Assembly (NCBI RefSeq): GCF_030540545.1
Contig: NZ_JAUNVZ010000006.1
Coordinates: 49,714-113,713 of the forward strand
DNA: 64,000 bases
Reading direction: 5' to 3'
Origin: Rothia sp. (in: high G+C Gram-positive bacteria)
GTDB lineage: Bacteria > Actinomycetota > Actinomycetes > Actinomycetales > Micrococcaceae
Within the stretch, counting starts at the first letter, position 1; each line of letters begins with the position of its first letter. Shown here one piece after another: positions 34,835 through 43,951 of the stretch. Under the pieces are notes generated by a model. That model did not search any database. It was given only the letters and a program-made list of their open reading frames with translations, and was not told the DNA's origin. Both the position numbers and the translations under genes were made by a program.

Positions 34835-35134
34835 TTGGCAACTGATTACGATGCACCCCGCAAGCAGGACGACGAGCAGAGCGAAGAATCGTACGAAGAG
34901 CTTAACGCGCGCCGCTCCGAGATGCAGTCCGGCGCTGTAGACGAGGATGAGAACTCGGCGGCGGAAAGCTTCGAATTGCCCGGTGCTGACCTGTCGAATG
35001 AGGAACTGAACGTTGTTGTGCTCCCGGCACAGGAGGATGAGTTCACCTGCGCATCCTGCTTCCTGGTGCGCCACCGTTCGCAGATCGCTCGCGAAGAGAA
35101 CGGCCTGCTCTACTGCGTAGAGTGCGAAGGCTAA
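34835..35134 (+). CDS. DUF4193 zinc-ribbon-like protein
   Basis: A 99-residue acidic protein starting MATDYDAPRKQDDEQSEESY. The C-terminal part has two CxxC pairs, FTCASCFLVRH and YCVECEG, which suggest a zinc ribbon. This is the DUF4193 actinobacterial family; function unknown. The start is TTG with GGAG upstream, an uncommon start codon. A terminator follows directly, so it is probably monocistronic. Confidence 0.88.
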   Translation: MATDYDAPRKQDDEQSEESYEELNARRSEMQSGAVDEDENSAAESFELPGADLSNEELNVVVLPAQEDEFTCASCFLVRHRSQIAREENGLLYCVECEG

Positions 35135-35146
35135 AACACGATAATT

Positions 35147-35184
35147 TCCCCGGATGTGCACTCGCTGCCCCTCCGGGGATTTTT
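35147..35184 (+). terminator. Terminator after DUF4193
   Basis: Arms TCCCCGGA / TCCGGGGA (35147-35154, 35172-35179) and TTTTT. Confidence 0.75.
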
Positions 35185-35329
35185 CTATTCGCAGTTCGTA
35201 GAGGCAGTTGAGGAGTTTGAAAATATCCCTCTCTTTGCACCGTATAGATCCGTTGTGTACCCGTGGAGAACAGCCCTAAAAAGCGTCATCTAGACGCCCT
35301 ACTAAAGTAGCTTTTATCCCTGACTTAGG

Positions 35330-35335
35330 TAGAAT
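35330..35335 (+). promoter_or_regulatory. -10 box of a probable leaderless dut promoter
   Basis: TAGAAT ends 6 nt before the dut ATG. There is no Shine-Dalgarno in between, so transcription probably starts at the start codon. Confidence 0.5.
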
Positions 35336-35341
35336 AAAACC

Positions 35342-35788
35342 ATGACTAACCCTATTAATGTAACCGTGAAGTTGCTCGACCCCGAGCTGCCCGCCCCCGA
35401 GTACGCAAAGCCGGGAGATGCCGGTGCCGACCTGCGCTCTCGAGTGGATGTTAAGCTTGAACCCGGCGAGCGCATGCTCATCCCCACCGGCGTGGCAATC
35501 GCACTGCCGGAAGGTTTCGTAGGGTTGGTTCACCCGCGCTCTGGCCTGGCGGTCAAGCACGGCATCACCATTGTGAATGCACCCGGCACCATTGACTCCG
35601 GCTACCGTGGCGAAATCATGATTACCCTGCTGAACACCGACCGTTCCAAGGCGTTCCAGATTAAGCGCGGCGACCGCATTGCTCAGCTGGTGATTCAGCG
35701 CTATGAGCAGGCGAATTTCATTGCCGTTGAGGAGCTGGACGCGACCGAGCGCGGCACCTCCGGTTTTGGTTCCTCCGGTCTGAAGTAG
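35342..35788 (+). CDS. dut: dUTP diphosphatase
   Basis: Trimeric enzyme that turns dUTP into dUMP and PPi, keeping uracil out of DNA. The 148-residue protein has all five motifs in order: DAGADLRS, HPRSGLAVKHG, GTIDSGYRGEIM, RGDRIAQLVI and the C-terminal GTSGFGSSGLK. The ATG has no ribosome binding site but a close TAGAAT. It starts the dut-DUF3710-OB-fold-DUF3159 run. Confidence 0.95.
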   Translation: MTNPINVTVKLLDPELPAPEYAKPGDAGADLRSRVDVKLEPGERMLIPTGVAIALPEGFVGLVHPRSGLAVKHGITIVNAPGTIDSGYRGEIMITLLNTDRSKAFQIKRGDRIAQLVIQRYEQANFIAVEELDATERGTSGFGSSGLK

Positions 35789-35809
35789 TACAAGCAATAG
35801 GGGAGAAAC

Positions 35810-36685
35810 ATGTTTGGTTTTGGTAAGAAGAAGGCTCAGCGCGAAGACGCCGAAGCCCGTGAAGATGCAGAAGTACGTGAAGATGCTCAGGCACGCGAAG
35901 AGAGCGTAGAAGAAGAAACTCAGGAGACTGAGGAGAGCCAGCAGGAGCAGGAAAGCCCTACTGAGGCTGATAGCTCCGATACGTCCGACGAGGTTGAAGA
36001 GACTGAGTCTGACTCTGAGGAAAAGGTTCACTACGACCGTTCCTCCGGTCCCTTCGATATTGACGAAATCAAGGAATTGGAAGACTACGCCGATTTGGGC
36101 GCGCTGCGCATCCCCCTGCTGGAGGATATGGATCTGCGCCTGGATCTGGATGAGTCCACCGGCGCCGTGATTGCTGCAACCGTGGTGCGTGAAGGCGCAA
36201 CCCTGCAGGTGCAGGCATTCGCAGCCCCCCGCACCGTCGGCGTATGGGACGGTATCCGTAATGATCTGGCGGACTCCGTGGCATCCCAGGGCGGCACTGT
36301 AGAAATCGGCCCGGGCACCTTCGGCGTGGAAATGTTTACCCGCATTCCGGCGCTGACTGAGGATGGTCAGCGTGGCGAACGCCTGGCGCGTTTTGTTGGT
36401 ATTGACGGCCCCCGCTGGTTCCTGCGCGGCGTGATTTCCGGTAATGCTGTTCTTCCCGATGAGCCCAACCACGACAAGGCTGTGGAGGCCATTGAAGAGG
36501 TCTTCCGCACCATTGTGGTGGACCGAGGCGATGACCCCCGACCGCCGCGTGAGCTGCTGCCCATGCGTGCGCCCGTGGAGCTGCTTGCCGCTCAGGCAGA
36601 AGCTCAGGACGAAGAGCCGCAGGAGGAGGAGCTGCAGCTGCGCCCCATGCCTCGCCGCGGCCCCGAAATTACTGAAATCGGTTAA
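35810..36685 (+). CDS. DUF3710 domain protein
   Basis: A 291-residue protein. It begins with a tandem acidic repeat (REDAEAREDAEVREDAQARE), then a Glu/Ser-rich disordered stretch to about residue 70. The folded part has FDIDEIKELEDYADLGALRI, the typical DUF3710 start, and later RLARFVGIDGPRWFLRGVIS. It is widespread in actinobacteria next to dut; function unknown. It follows dut by 21 nt with GGGGAG before the ATG, and its stop overlaps the next start (TAATG). Confidence 0.88.
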   Translation: MFGFGKKKAQREDAEAREDAEVREDAQAREESVEEETQETEESQQEQESPTEADSSDTSDEVEETESDSEEKVHYDRSSGPFDIDEIKELEDYADLGALRIPLLEDMDLRLDLDESTGAVIAATVVREGATLQVQAFAAPRTVGVWDGIRNDLADSVASQGGTVEIGPGTFGVEMFTRIPALTEDGQRGERLARFVGIDGPRWFLRGVISGNAVLPDEPNHDKAVEAIEEVFRTIVVDRGDDPRPPRELLPMRAPVELLAAQAEAQDEEPQEEELQLRPMPRRGPEITEIG

Positions 36686-37242
36686 TGCCTGATTTCTTTG
36701 ATACTCTCGCTACCGCACCCTCAACTGTACCGGTTGAGGGTGCGGTACAGGCATACCCGGAACGATTTAAAGTGCGCTTGGCTGGGCGCGTGGATCAGGT
36801 GTGGCTTCCGGCGGCGAACGCTAAGCCCATGTACCGTGCCGAGCTGGTGGTGGAGCGTTCTCGTGCTCTGCCCTGGGCTAGTGCGCTCGCCTGGGCTGGT
36901 ATGCCCATTGTGGAGCCCCCGGGTGAGGATTTCGATAGCGCCGAGAGTACCGATACGTCCGCCATTGAGATGGTGGTGCCCAGTGATGAGCTTAAGCAGC
37001 TTGCTGCCGCCGGTAATGATGTGTTTCCCGAGTTTCCGCCTTTTGATCCGGGTGTGAGAGTGATGCTGCGCTGGCAGGGTCAGAGTCGCGTGCCGGGTGT
37101 GGTGGCTGGGTGCGTGCTGCGCTGCTCGGGTGTGATTTCAACTCGTGGTGGGCAGCCGGTGATGTATAACCCGCGCTATGAGATTGTGCCTCCTGAGAGC
37201 CTGAATTTGGACGCACATCTGAGCATGCTGCGCCGAGCTTAG
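36685..37242 (+). CDS. Probable OB-fold protein downstream of DUF3710
   Basis: A 185-residue cytoplasmic protein, MPDFFDTLATAPSTVPVEG. The segment GRVDQVWLPAANAKPMYRAELVV and the C-terminal RVMLRWQGQSRVPGVVAG look beta-rich. In relatives the gene after DUF3710 is annotated as OB-fold nucleic acid-binding. I base the call mainly on that position; the sequence itself does not prove nucleic-acid binding. The ATG overlaps the upstream stop by 1 bp, so translation is coupled. Confidence 0.55.
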   Translation: MPDFFDTLATAPSTVPVEGAVQAYPERFKVRLAGRVDQVWLPAANAKPMYRAELVVERSRALPWASALAWAGMPIVEPPGEDFDSAESTDTSAIEMVVPSDELKQLAAAGNDVFPEFPPFDPGVRVMLRWQGQSRVPGVVAGCVLRCSGVISTRGGQPVMYNPRYEIVPPESLNLDAHLSMLRRA

Positions 37243-37288
37243 AGGCTTCAACGGATACACCGGTGATGACGAATTTTCAAGGAACATA

Positions 37289-38050
37289 ATGGACGATAAG
37301 AGACCGGATATGAGCGAGCAGACCGAGACTACGATGAGCCCGGAGGATAGTGCCGAAGCTGCCGAGACTGCCGAATCGAGCGAGATTCAGGCACCTTCGC
37401 TGAGTGAATCTCTGGCGGCGAGTATGGGCGCGAATATGCGTTATACCGCCAGCGGTCAGGTGGATGTGCTGCACGCTATGGGTGGTGTGCGTGGCATGGC
37501 TGAGTCTGTACTGCCTTCTTTGGCGTTCCTGGTGATTTTTACGTTCTTGAAGGATATGAACCTGGGGTTGATTATTTCTCTGGGTTTGGCGGCGGTATTT
37601 TCTATTGCGCGTCTGCTGCAGCGTTCTAAGCTGATTCCTGCGCTCTCGGGTCTGATTGGTGTGGGCATTTGTGCCTTTGCCGCGTACCGGACCGGTAGCG
37701 CCGAGAACTATTACCTGCCGGGTTTTTGGACTAATGCTGCCTATGCTGCGGTGCTGATTCTCTCGATTCTGGCGCGTTACCCGCTGATGGGTTTCGTTTT
37801 TGGGTTTATTCGTACCGAGACGAGCAGTTGGCGTAAGGATCCGCTGCGTTTGCGTGCCTATACTGTGGCGACGTGGATTGTGACGGGCATGTTTGTGGTG
37901 CGTCTTGCGGTGCAGTTGCCGCTGTATTTTGCGGGTGCTACGGAGGCGCTGGGCGCTACGCGTCTGCTGATGGGCTTGCCGCTGTACGCGTTGACGCTGT
38001 GGTTGGCGTGGCGTGTATCGGCGTCTGTGCCGTCATCTGAGGCTGAGTAG
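37289..38050 (+). CDS. DUF3159 membrane protein
   Basis: A 253-residue integral membrane protein. An acidic disordered N-terminus (MDDKRPDMSEQTETT) precedes about six hydrophobic segments, for example VLPSLAFLVIFTFLKDMNLG and AYAAVLILSILARYPLMGFVFG. The DUF3159 family is a fixed neighbour of dut and TrkA genes in actinobacteria; its function is unknown. It begins 46 nt after the previous gene, preceded by AAGGAAC. Confidence 0.83.
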   Translation: MDDKRPDMSEQTETTMSPEDSAEAAETAESSEIQAPSLSESLAASMGANMRYTASGQVDVLHAMGGVRGMAESVLPSLAFLVIFTFLKDMNLGLIISLGLAAVFSIARLLQRSKLIPALSGLIGVGICAFAAYRTGSAENYYLPGFWTNAAYAAVLILSILARYPLMGFVFGFIRTETSSWRKDPLRLRAYTVATWIVTGMFVVRLAVQLPLYFAGATEALGATRLLMGLPLYALTLWLAWRVSASVPSSEAE

Positions 38051-38059
38051 TCACTAGAA

Positions 38060-38096
38060 GTCGGGCTGGTAGGTTCACTACCAGCTCGACTTTTTG
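38060..38096 (+). terminator. Terminator after DUF3159
   Basis: Arms GTCGGGCTGGTAG / CTACCAGCTCGAC (one mismatch) and a T5 run. Confidence 0.75.
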
Positions 38097-38323
38097 TTTA
38101 TGGGTGTACTACAGAGGCTCATCCCATCCTTAGTTCCCTCAGGGACTGCATCTGCTTTGAAGCCAGCCATCTCGAGAAGCGGAGCAGGGGAGAGAGAAGG
38201 GTTGAGCGCTATTAGCTGGGCATTCGCGCCCCCAGCGCGGAGGACCAGGTCGTGCGCGAACGCCCTTCTCTCGTACCGCGACCAAGCCGCAGAAACTCAA
38301 ATCAGCCTCAGATGCATTAGAAC

Positions 38324-38977
38324 CTAAGCAAATAGAGCTCTAATACTATCTTCACCCTCAATGGTGGTAATGAAGAAGAGTTCATCAGAGCCTTCAATGA
38401 TTACATCGGCACTGGGTGCGATGGGTACGCCGTCGCGTAGAATCGCGGTGAGCACGGTATCGGCGGGCCATTGCACGTGATCGACTCGGTAGCCGATCAC
38501 GGGGTGATCCTCGGGCACGGTGTATTCGGCGAGTGTGGCGCCGCCGGCTTGTAGGGTCAGCAGTCGCACCACGTCGCCGACTTCCACGGCTTCTTCCACG
38601 AGCGCGGTCATCAGTCGCGGCGTGGATACGGCGACGTCTACACCCCAGGAGTCGTCGAAGAGCCATTCATTGCGCGGGTTGTTGACTCGTGCGACGGTGC
38701 GCGGCACGCCGAATTCGCTGCGGGAGAGCAGGGAGACCATGAGGTTTACTTTGTCATCGCCGGTTGCCGCAACGACGACGTCTGCTTTGTGGGGGTGTAC
38801 TTGGCGTAGTACGGATAGTTCGCAGGCGTCGCCGATGTGCCAGCGCACGCCGGGTAGGTCGGTGCGTTTTTTGACGTCGGGTTTGGAATCGATGATGGTG
38901 ACGTCGTGGCGGTTTGCCATGAGTTCTTTGGCGATGGATGCTCCGACGGATCCGGCGCCGACGATGAGTACTTTCAT
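38324..38977 (-). CDS. TrkA-type potassium-uptake regulator (RCK, first of two)
   Basis: A 217-residue cytoplasmic RCK protein. An NAD-binding Rossmann fold opens with MKVLIVGAGSVGASIAKELMA (GxGxxG) and continues with TIIDSKP and AATGDDKVN. The last 80 residues form a TrkA-C domain (LQAGGATLAEYTVPEDHPVIG). It controls K+ uptake through nucleotide binding. It lies 6 nt after a second TrkA-type gene; the pair is like CeoB/CeoC of mycobacteria. The partner transporter is probably the KimA-like permease at 39.8 kb, or a Trk channel elsewhere. Confidence 0.88.
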   Translation of the reverse strand: MKVLIVGAGSVGASIAKELMANRHDVTIIDSKPDVKKRTDLPGVRWHIGDACELSVLRQVHPHKADVVVAATGDDKVNLMVSLLSRSEFGVPRTVARVNNPRNEWLFDDSWGVDVAVSTPRLMTALVEEAVEVGDVVRLLTLQAGGATLAEYTVPEDHPVIGYRVDHVQWPADTVLTAILRDGVPIAPSADVIIEGSDELFFITTIEGEDSIRALFA

Positions 38978-38983
38978 ATGGGT

Positions 38984-39679
38984 TTAGCTTTCGCTCTGGG
39001 TGGTGTCGGGGTTGATGGGTTGAGGCGGCAGAGAGAGGATACGCGAAACCTCCTCAACTTCTGTGGTTCGTATCATGGCGTGCACGGTATCGCCGTGCTG
39101 GTAGCTTGAATCCGGGCGCGGAAGCATACCCTCGCCAAAGCGCGTAATATAGGCGACTCGAATATGCGCCGCACGCTCAATATCCGCCAGGGCGCGTCCT
39201 GCCCAATCCGGGTGCAGGGGCATCTCGGTGAGCATGAGACGCCCCGAAGGCTCACGGAAATCACCCTTGAGTGCCTGCTCGGGTAGCAATCGGCGCAGCA
39301 CCTGATCAGCAGACCAGCGCACGGATGCCACAGTGGGAATACCCAAGCGCTGGAAGAACTCGGCGCGGTTCGGGTCGTATACTCGCGCCACGACATTCTT
39401 CACGCGGAATTGTTCACGCGCCACGCGCGCGGCAAGAATATTGGAGTTATCACCAGACGAGACGGCGGCAAAGGCGTAGGCGTCTTCAATGCGGGCGCGT
39501 TGCAGGGTCTCACGGTCAAAGCCGACACCGGTGACCAGCTGCCCGTTAAAGCCTTTGCGTAGCGGCTGGAAGGCGCGTTCGTCCTGGTCGATGACTGCAA
39601 CGGAATGCCCGGAGGCCTCAAGGGTGCGTGCGAGCATCACGCCTACGCGTCCGGCGCCCATAATCACAAAATGCGGCAT
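38984..39679 (-). CDS. TrkA-type potassium-uptake regulator (RCK, second of two)
   Basis: A 231-residue RCK protein: MPHFVIMGAGRVGVMLARTLEASGHSV is the NAD-binding start, followed by VIDQDERAF. A TrkA-C-like domain ends near DTVHAMIRT. The ATG at 39679 is chosen, not the upstream start at 39733, because AGGAGAG precedes it and the family begins here. It is transcribed divergently from the KimA-like permease and 6 nt before the other RCK gene, forming a two-gene unit. Confidence 0.87.
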   Translation of the reverse strand: MPHFVIMGAGRVGVMLARTLEASGHSVAVIDQDERAFQPLRKGFNGQLVTGVGFDRETLQRARIEDAYAFAAVSSGDNSNILAARVAREQFRVKNVVARVYDPNRAEFFQRLGIPTVASVRWSADQVLRRLLPEQALKGDFREPSGRLMLTEMPLHPDWAGRALADIERAAHIRVAYITRFGEGMLPRPDSSYQHGDTVHAMIRTTEVEEVSRILSLPPQPINPDTTQSES

Positions 39680-39770
39680 GTCTCTCCTGTACCTTCTCGC
39701 TAACCGACGATGCGTGGGGGAGTTCCTACACACTATTTTACGCTCAGATGCTCATAGTCGCGGGGGAGAA

Positions 39771-39799
39771 TTGAGCTTTTGGGTACTTCGTTCTAGCCT
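39771..39799 (+). promoter_or_regulatory. Promoter of the KimA-like permease, probably leaderless
   Basis: TTGAGC (39771-39776), 17-bp spacer, TAGCCT (39794-39799). The GTG start codon begins 6 nt after the -10 box. Confidence 0.5.
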
Positions 39800-39805
39800 T
39801 GTAGG

Positions 39806-41911
39806 GTGAGTAGAACCCGTCTGAGTATGCGCGAAACCTTAGCTGGTGCGCCGGTGGCGTCCCGCCGCCTGGCGAATATGACCCTGCCTAAGCGCTTCGC
39901 CCTGCCTCTTTTCGGCGCGGACGGTATCTCTTCGGTCGCCTATGCGGTGGACGAGATCATTATTATGCTGGCGGTTGCCGGGCATGCGGCGCTCGCCTAT
40001 TCATCCTGGGTGGGTCTGTTGGTCGCTGTGATTGGCATGCTCATTATTACCACCTATCGCTATAACATTCAGCAGATTGCCGCTGAAGGCAATTTTGAGC
40101 TGGTGCGCCGCCGTCTGGGTGCTCGCCCGGCGGTGCTGGTGGGTGCGAGTATGCTGCTGGATTTTGTGCTGACGGTGGCTGTGTCTATGTCTTCGGCGAC
40201 CGGGTTTATTACCTCGCTCAATCCGGCTCTGCAGCAGCACCATACGCTCATTGCTGTGGCGATAACCCTGGTATTTACCTTATTGTGTACGCGCGGTTTG
40301 CATCTGATGGGGCGTATTGCTCATGTGCCGCTGTATCTTTTCCTGGCGATTTTGGGTGTTACTCTCATCACCGGTCTTATTCAGGATGCCACCGGCACCC
40401 TCGGATACGCCGAAACCGCCGAATACCACCTCATCCACCAAGACCACGACGGATTCAAAGCCGGCGAACCCCTGGTCGGCGTGGCACTCTTTATGCTGCT
40501 CGGACGCGCCTTCTCCGCGGGCTCCGTGGCACTCTCGGGCGTGACCACCATATCCAACTCCGCCCGATTCTTCCGCGCCCCCAAACCCAAAAACGCAGCT
40601 AAAACCCTCATGATGATGGGCGCCATTACCGGCGTGCTCATGATCGCCATCCTCTACCTGGCGCACCGCACCGGCGTGGTCGTAGTCGCCGACCCCACCG
40701 TGCAGCTGCTGATTCACGACCACCCCGCCCCCGCCGATTACCGCCAGCACCCCGCCCTCTACCAGCTCACCCAAGCAATCTTCGGTAATACCCTCATCTC
40801 CATGCTGCTGGTGTACACCACGGTCGCAGTGCTGCTCATTGCATCCTTCAGCGCCTTTATCGGCATGCCCATTACCGCCTCCCGCATGGCAGATGCCGGC
40901 TACCTGCCCTCACCGCTGCGCACCGTCAACGCCACCGGCCTGTACCGCACCGGCGTGCTCGTGCTGGGCGTGGCAGCCTCCGCGCTCATTATTGCCTTCG
41001 AAGCCAATATTAATGACCTGATTCAGCTCTACCTGGTGGGCATGAGCCTAACCCTCTTCTTGACCCAGGTTGCCGTGGTACGCCACCGCGTGCGCACCCT
41101 GCGCATCACCCTCAACCGCGACGCCCGCCGCCACCTGCTGCGCGATATTATCGTCAGCTCCGCCGGCGCATGGCTAACCGGGCTCGTCTTCGGCGTGGTG
41201 GTGATTACCAAGTTCACCTCCGGCGCGTGGCTCTCCCTGCTGCTGATCGCAGCCCTGTACTGGACCATGATGCAAATCCACGCCCACTACCACAACATTG
41301 ACCGTCAAACAGCCCTCGCAATCGACACCCCGGAGGCTTCAATGAGCACCCGCGAAAGCATGCGCGCCGCAGCCGCCCAAGCAGCAGACGCCGTAGCCCT
41401 ACCCTCACGCGTGCACGCCATCGTCTATGTGGAGCGTGTGCGCAAACCCGCCCTGCGCGCCCTGGCATATGCGCGCGCCTCCCGACCCTCCACCATTGAG
41501 GCACTCACGGTCAATAACGACCCCGACACCCTCTCACATGTGAAGAAACGCTGGGATATTCTGCAGATTCCTGTGCAGCTCTCCGTCATCGATTCGCCCT
41601 ACCGCGATACCGTCTCGAGCGTGCTCGCCTATATTCGCCGCATGCGCAAAAAATCCCCGCGCGATGTGATCGTTGTGTACCTGCCCGAGTTCGTAGTGGA
41701 GCATTGGTGGCAGCGTATTTTGCACCGCCGCACCGTGCAAAAACTCAAAAAGGCGCTGTTGCATGAGCCCGGTGTGATGACTGCGACCGTGCCCTGGGCA
41801 ATGAATGAAAACGATAGCTATGAGGGGCTGGATGAGATTGCTCCCGTGGATGCGAATGCGGTTCGTGAGGAGCATATGTACCGCGGTCGTACTATGAATG
41901 CTGCGGAATAA
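39806..41911 (+). CDS. APC-superfamily permease, KimA-like potassium transporter
   Basis: A 701-residue membrane protein. Twelve TM segments are followed by a cytosolic C-terminal domain, as in B. subtilis KimA. Shared features are GADGISSVAYAVDEIIIML, LLDFVLTVAVSMSSATGFITS, FSAGSVALSGVTTISNS and the tail SVIDSPYRDTVSSVLAYIRR. The KimA Asp and Tyr of the DxLSSVAY motif are kept. The glutamate of the KimA GVEAIS segment is Thr here and the tyrosine of the DY pair is Phe. K+ uptake is likely given the TrkA neighbours. Start GTG at 39806 seems leaderless; ATG at 39827 is the alternative. Confidence 0.75.
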   Translation: MSRTRLSMRETLAGAPVASRRLANMTLPKRFALPLFGADGISSVAYAVDEIIIMLAVAGHAALAYSSWVGLLVAVIGMLIITTYRYNIQQIAAEGNFELVRRRLGARPAVLVGASMLLDFVLTVAVSMSSATGFITSLNPALQQHHTLIAVAITLVFTLLCTRGLHLMGRIAHVPLYLFLAILGVTLITGLIQDATGTLGYAETAEYHLIHQDHDGFKAGEPLVGVALFMLLGRAFSAGSVALSGVTTISNSARFFRAPKPKNAAKTLMMMGAITGVLMIAILYLAHRTGVVVVADPTVQLLIHDHPAPADYRQHPALYQLTQAIFGNTLISMLLVYTTVAVLLIASFSAFIGMPITASRMADAGYLPSPLRTVNATGLYRTGVLVLGVAASALIIAFEANINDLIQLYLVGMSLTLFLTQVAVVRHRVRTLRITLNRDARRHLLRDIIVSSAGAWLTGLVFGVVVITKFTSGAWLSLLLIAALYWTMMQIHAHYHNIDRQTALAIDTPEASMSTRESMRAAAAQAADAVALPSRVHAIVYVERVRKPALRALAYARASRPSTIEALTVNNDPDTLSHVKKRWDILQIPVQLSVIDSPYRDTVSSVLAYIRRMRKKSPRDVIVVYLPEFVVEHWWQRILHRRTVQKLKKALLHEPGVMTATVPWAMNENDSYEGLDEIAPVDANAVREEHMYRGRTMNAAE

Positions 41912-42262
41912 TTGAGTATTTTGATTCGGGTAGGCACTACACCCGCATGGGATGATGCTCTTTAGATCCGGTAGGAGCACCAGCGCACGTGAAGTGTGGA
42001 ACGCGACTATTTTGGCATCGTCCCATGCGCCCTAAACGGCTAGCTATGCGTTACCCAGAAGTATCTATACACGCCAAATACATCTAAAATCTATTGATGA
42101 CTATCATTGGGTGTGACTCTCACCCTGGTCTCATGCTAACGAGATGATGTAAACTCAATGGCTTATGCGACAGTACGTGACAGCATGAGATATAAAAATT
42201 TCTGAAAACCCGGCGTGTCGCTGTAAAATATATCACATAGAGAAGATGTGAAGGAGAGTAGC
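41912..42262. other. Intergenic region with a palindromic repeat and the methyltransferase promoter
   Basis: 351 bp without a gene. It holds copy A of a long palindrome (41944-42029), an 8-bp inverted repeat CTCATGCT/AGCATGAG (42131-42138, 42182-42189), and an AT-rich segment with TAAAAT (42224-42229) that may be the -10 element of the next gene. Confidence 0.5.
41944..42029. repeat. Dispersed palindromic element, copy A
   Basis: Arms CGCATGGGATGATGC (41944-41958) and GCATCGTCCCATGCG (42015-42029) pair over 15 bp, with one G.U wobble, around a 56-nt loop. The same arms and the internal CGCACGTGAA recur at 53004-53088. Confidence 0.75.
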
Positions 42263-43951
42263 GTGACCCAGCCAAAAACCACCACCGCAGGTGAAAACGG
42301 CACCACCTACCGCATCGGTGACACACTCACCGTCACCTGCGAATCCCCCGCCCATGGTGGCGCATTTATCGCGCGCACCGATAGAGGCGTCATCTTCGTT
42401 CGCCACGGCATCCCCGGCGAAACCGCCACCGTGCGCATTACCGGCACCGGCCCGAAGAACCGCTTCTACTTCGCCGACGTGATCGCCGTTGACGAGCCCT
42501 CGCCCTACCGCCGTAAGCACCCCTGGATTCAAGCTGACTCCCTCAAAACCCCGCAGCAGCGCGAGGCAGCAAGCGGCGTCGCCGAGCTACTTGGCGGCAT
42601 GGAATACGGTCATATTGACCCCGCGGCACAGCGTCGCTACAAGACTCAGATTCTGCGCACCCAGCTCGAACGCCTGGGTAAAATCAACGCCGAATCCAGC
42701 CTGCTGACCACCCTCACCGTTGAGCCCATGCCTAATCGCGATAGCGTGGAAGGCGATTTGTCCTGGCGCTCGCGTGTGCGTTACGACGTGGTCAAGGTGG
42801 GGGAGAGCTGGCGTATTGCCATGCACCCGCACCAGAGCAGCCATAGCGTGCCCGTGGTTGATTTCCCCCTGGCGGCGCGCGATATTCGTGACCTGCACCT
42901 GGAGAAACTGAACCTTTACGGCGTGAAGACCCTGGAAGCAACCGTGTCTTCTCGCGGTCGTATCCTGCTGCAATTTGAGGTGCTGGCTCGTTTCGAGTGC
43001 GCCGATATTGCGGCAAAGATTGAGCCTCAGTGTGAGGCGCTATTTGGCCCGGATTTGGCGAAGAAGAAGATTTCCCTATTCTTCACCCCTCAGCGTGCCT
43101 CGAACGCAAAGCCGACCACTCGCTCCTACCGTCCTTCTCTGCGTAGCGCCTACCGTCGCGTGCGCGAGGGCGATGTGCTCTCCGGCGGCGGGCTGCGCTC
43201 GGTGACCGAGGAAGTGCTGCTGGGTAAGACCCGCATTCCCTATCAGGTGTCTGCCGGTGGTTTCTGGCAGGTTCACCGTTGCGCACCGGGTGTGCTGGCT
43301 CAGGCTGTGCTGGGCATGGCTGGTGTTGAAGAAGGCGCCTGCGTGCTAGATCTCTACGCCGGCGCGGGTCTATTCACCGCCGCCATGGCTGATGCTGTGG
43401 GCCAGAAGGGCACCGTGATTAGCATTGAGGGTTCGCCCGTCACTCACCGCGATGCGCGCGCTAATTTCGCGCCCGGTGACGGTATTTCCCGTACTGAGCG
43501 CGCCGCTGAGACCCGCATTGAGGTTATTCGTGGCGATGTGGCGCACCACCTGGTGGATTTGAAGACCGCCTATGATTTTGGCGAGATCCCGCCGATTGAT
43601 GTGGCTGTGGTTGATCCTTCGCGTGATGGTGCGAACCGTACCGTGCTGGAGCGCCTGGCAAGTGTTGACCCAACCCGCATTGTTTATGTTGCCTGTGATC
43701 CGGCGTCCCTGGGTCGCGATACCGCGATTTTGCGCGAACTGGGTTATGCTCTGACTCGTGTGCGCGGTTTTGATATGTACCCCAATACGCACCATGTGGA
43801 GGCGGTGGCTCTGTTTGAGAAGCCGCACACTCACTACCGCGTGAAGAAGGTTTCTACCGCCAAGTCTAAGGCGAAGAAGCGCAAGATGGATAAGCCGGAT
43901 ACTTCTAAGCCGATTAAGCCTAACCGCCGCCGCCCGGTGGTTACTGACTAA
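42263..43951 (+). CDS. Class I SAM-dependent RNA methyltransferase with TRAM domain (RlmD/TrmA family)
   Basis: A 562-residue 5-methyluridine-type RNA methyltransferase. An N-terminal TRAM RNA-binding domain (about 10-70) is followed by the methyltransferase: VLDLYAGAGLFTAAMADAVG (SAM motif), VVDPSRDGAN and catalytic YVACDPASLGRD. The basic tail has NRRRPVV. The GTG at 42263 is favoured over the in-frame GTG at 42248 because GAAGGAG lies just upstream of it. It overlaps the next gene by 1 nt. Confidence 0.87.
   Translation: MTQPKTTTAGENGTTYRIGDTLTVTCESPAHGGAFIARTDRGVIFVRHGIPGETATVRITGTGPKNRFYFADVIAVDEPSPYRRKHPWIQADSLKTPQQREAASGVAELLGGMEYGHIDPAAQRRYKTQILRTQLERLGKINAESSLLTTLTVEPMPNRDSVEGDLSWRSRVRYDVVKVGESWRIAMHPHQSSHSVPVVDFPLAARDIRDLHLEKLNLYGVKTLEATVSSRGRILLQFEVLARFECADIAAKIEPQCEALFGPDLAKKKISLFFTPQRASNAKPTTRSYRPSLRSAYRRVREGDVLSGGGLRSVTEEVLLGKTRIPYQVSAGGFWQVHRCAPGVLAQAVLGMAGVEEGACVLDLYAGAGLFTAAMADAVGQKGTVISIEGSPVTHRDARANFAPGDGISRTERAAETRIEVIRGDVAHHLVDLKTAYDFGEIPPIDVAVVDPSRDGANRTVLERLASVDPTRIVYVACDPASLGRDTAILRELGYALTRVRGFDMYPNTHHVEAVALFEKPHTHYRVKKVSTAKSKAKKRKMDKPDTSKPIKPNRRRPVVTD

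Noticed and set aside
38094-38327. Small plus-strand frame between DUF3159 and the TrkA gene
   Set aside because: Begins inside the terminator U-run, has no ribosome binding site, and its composition is not protein-like.
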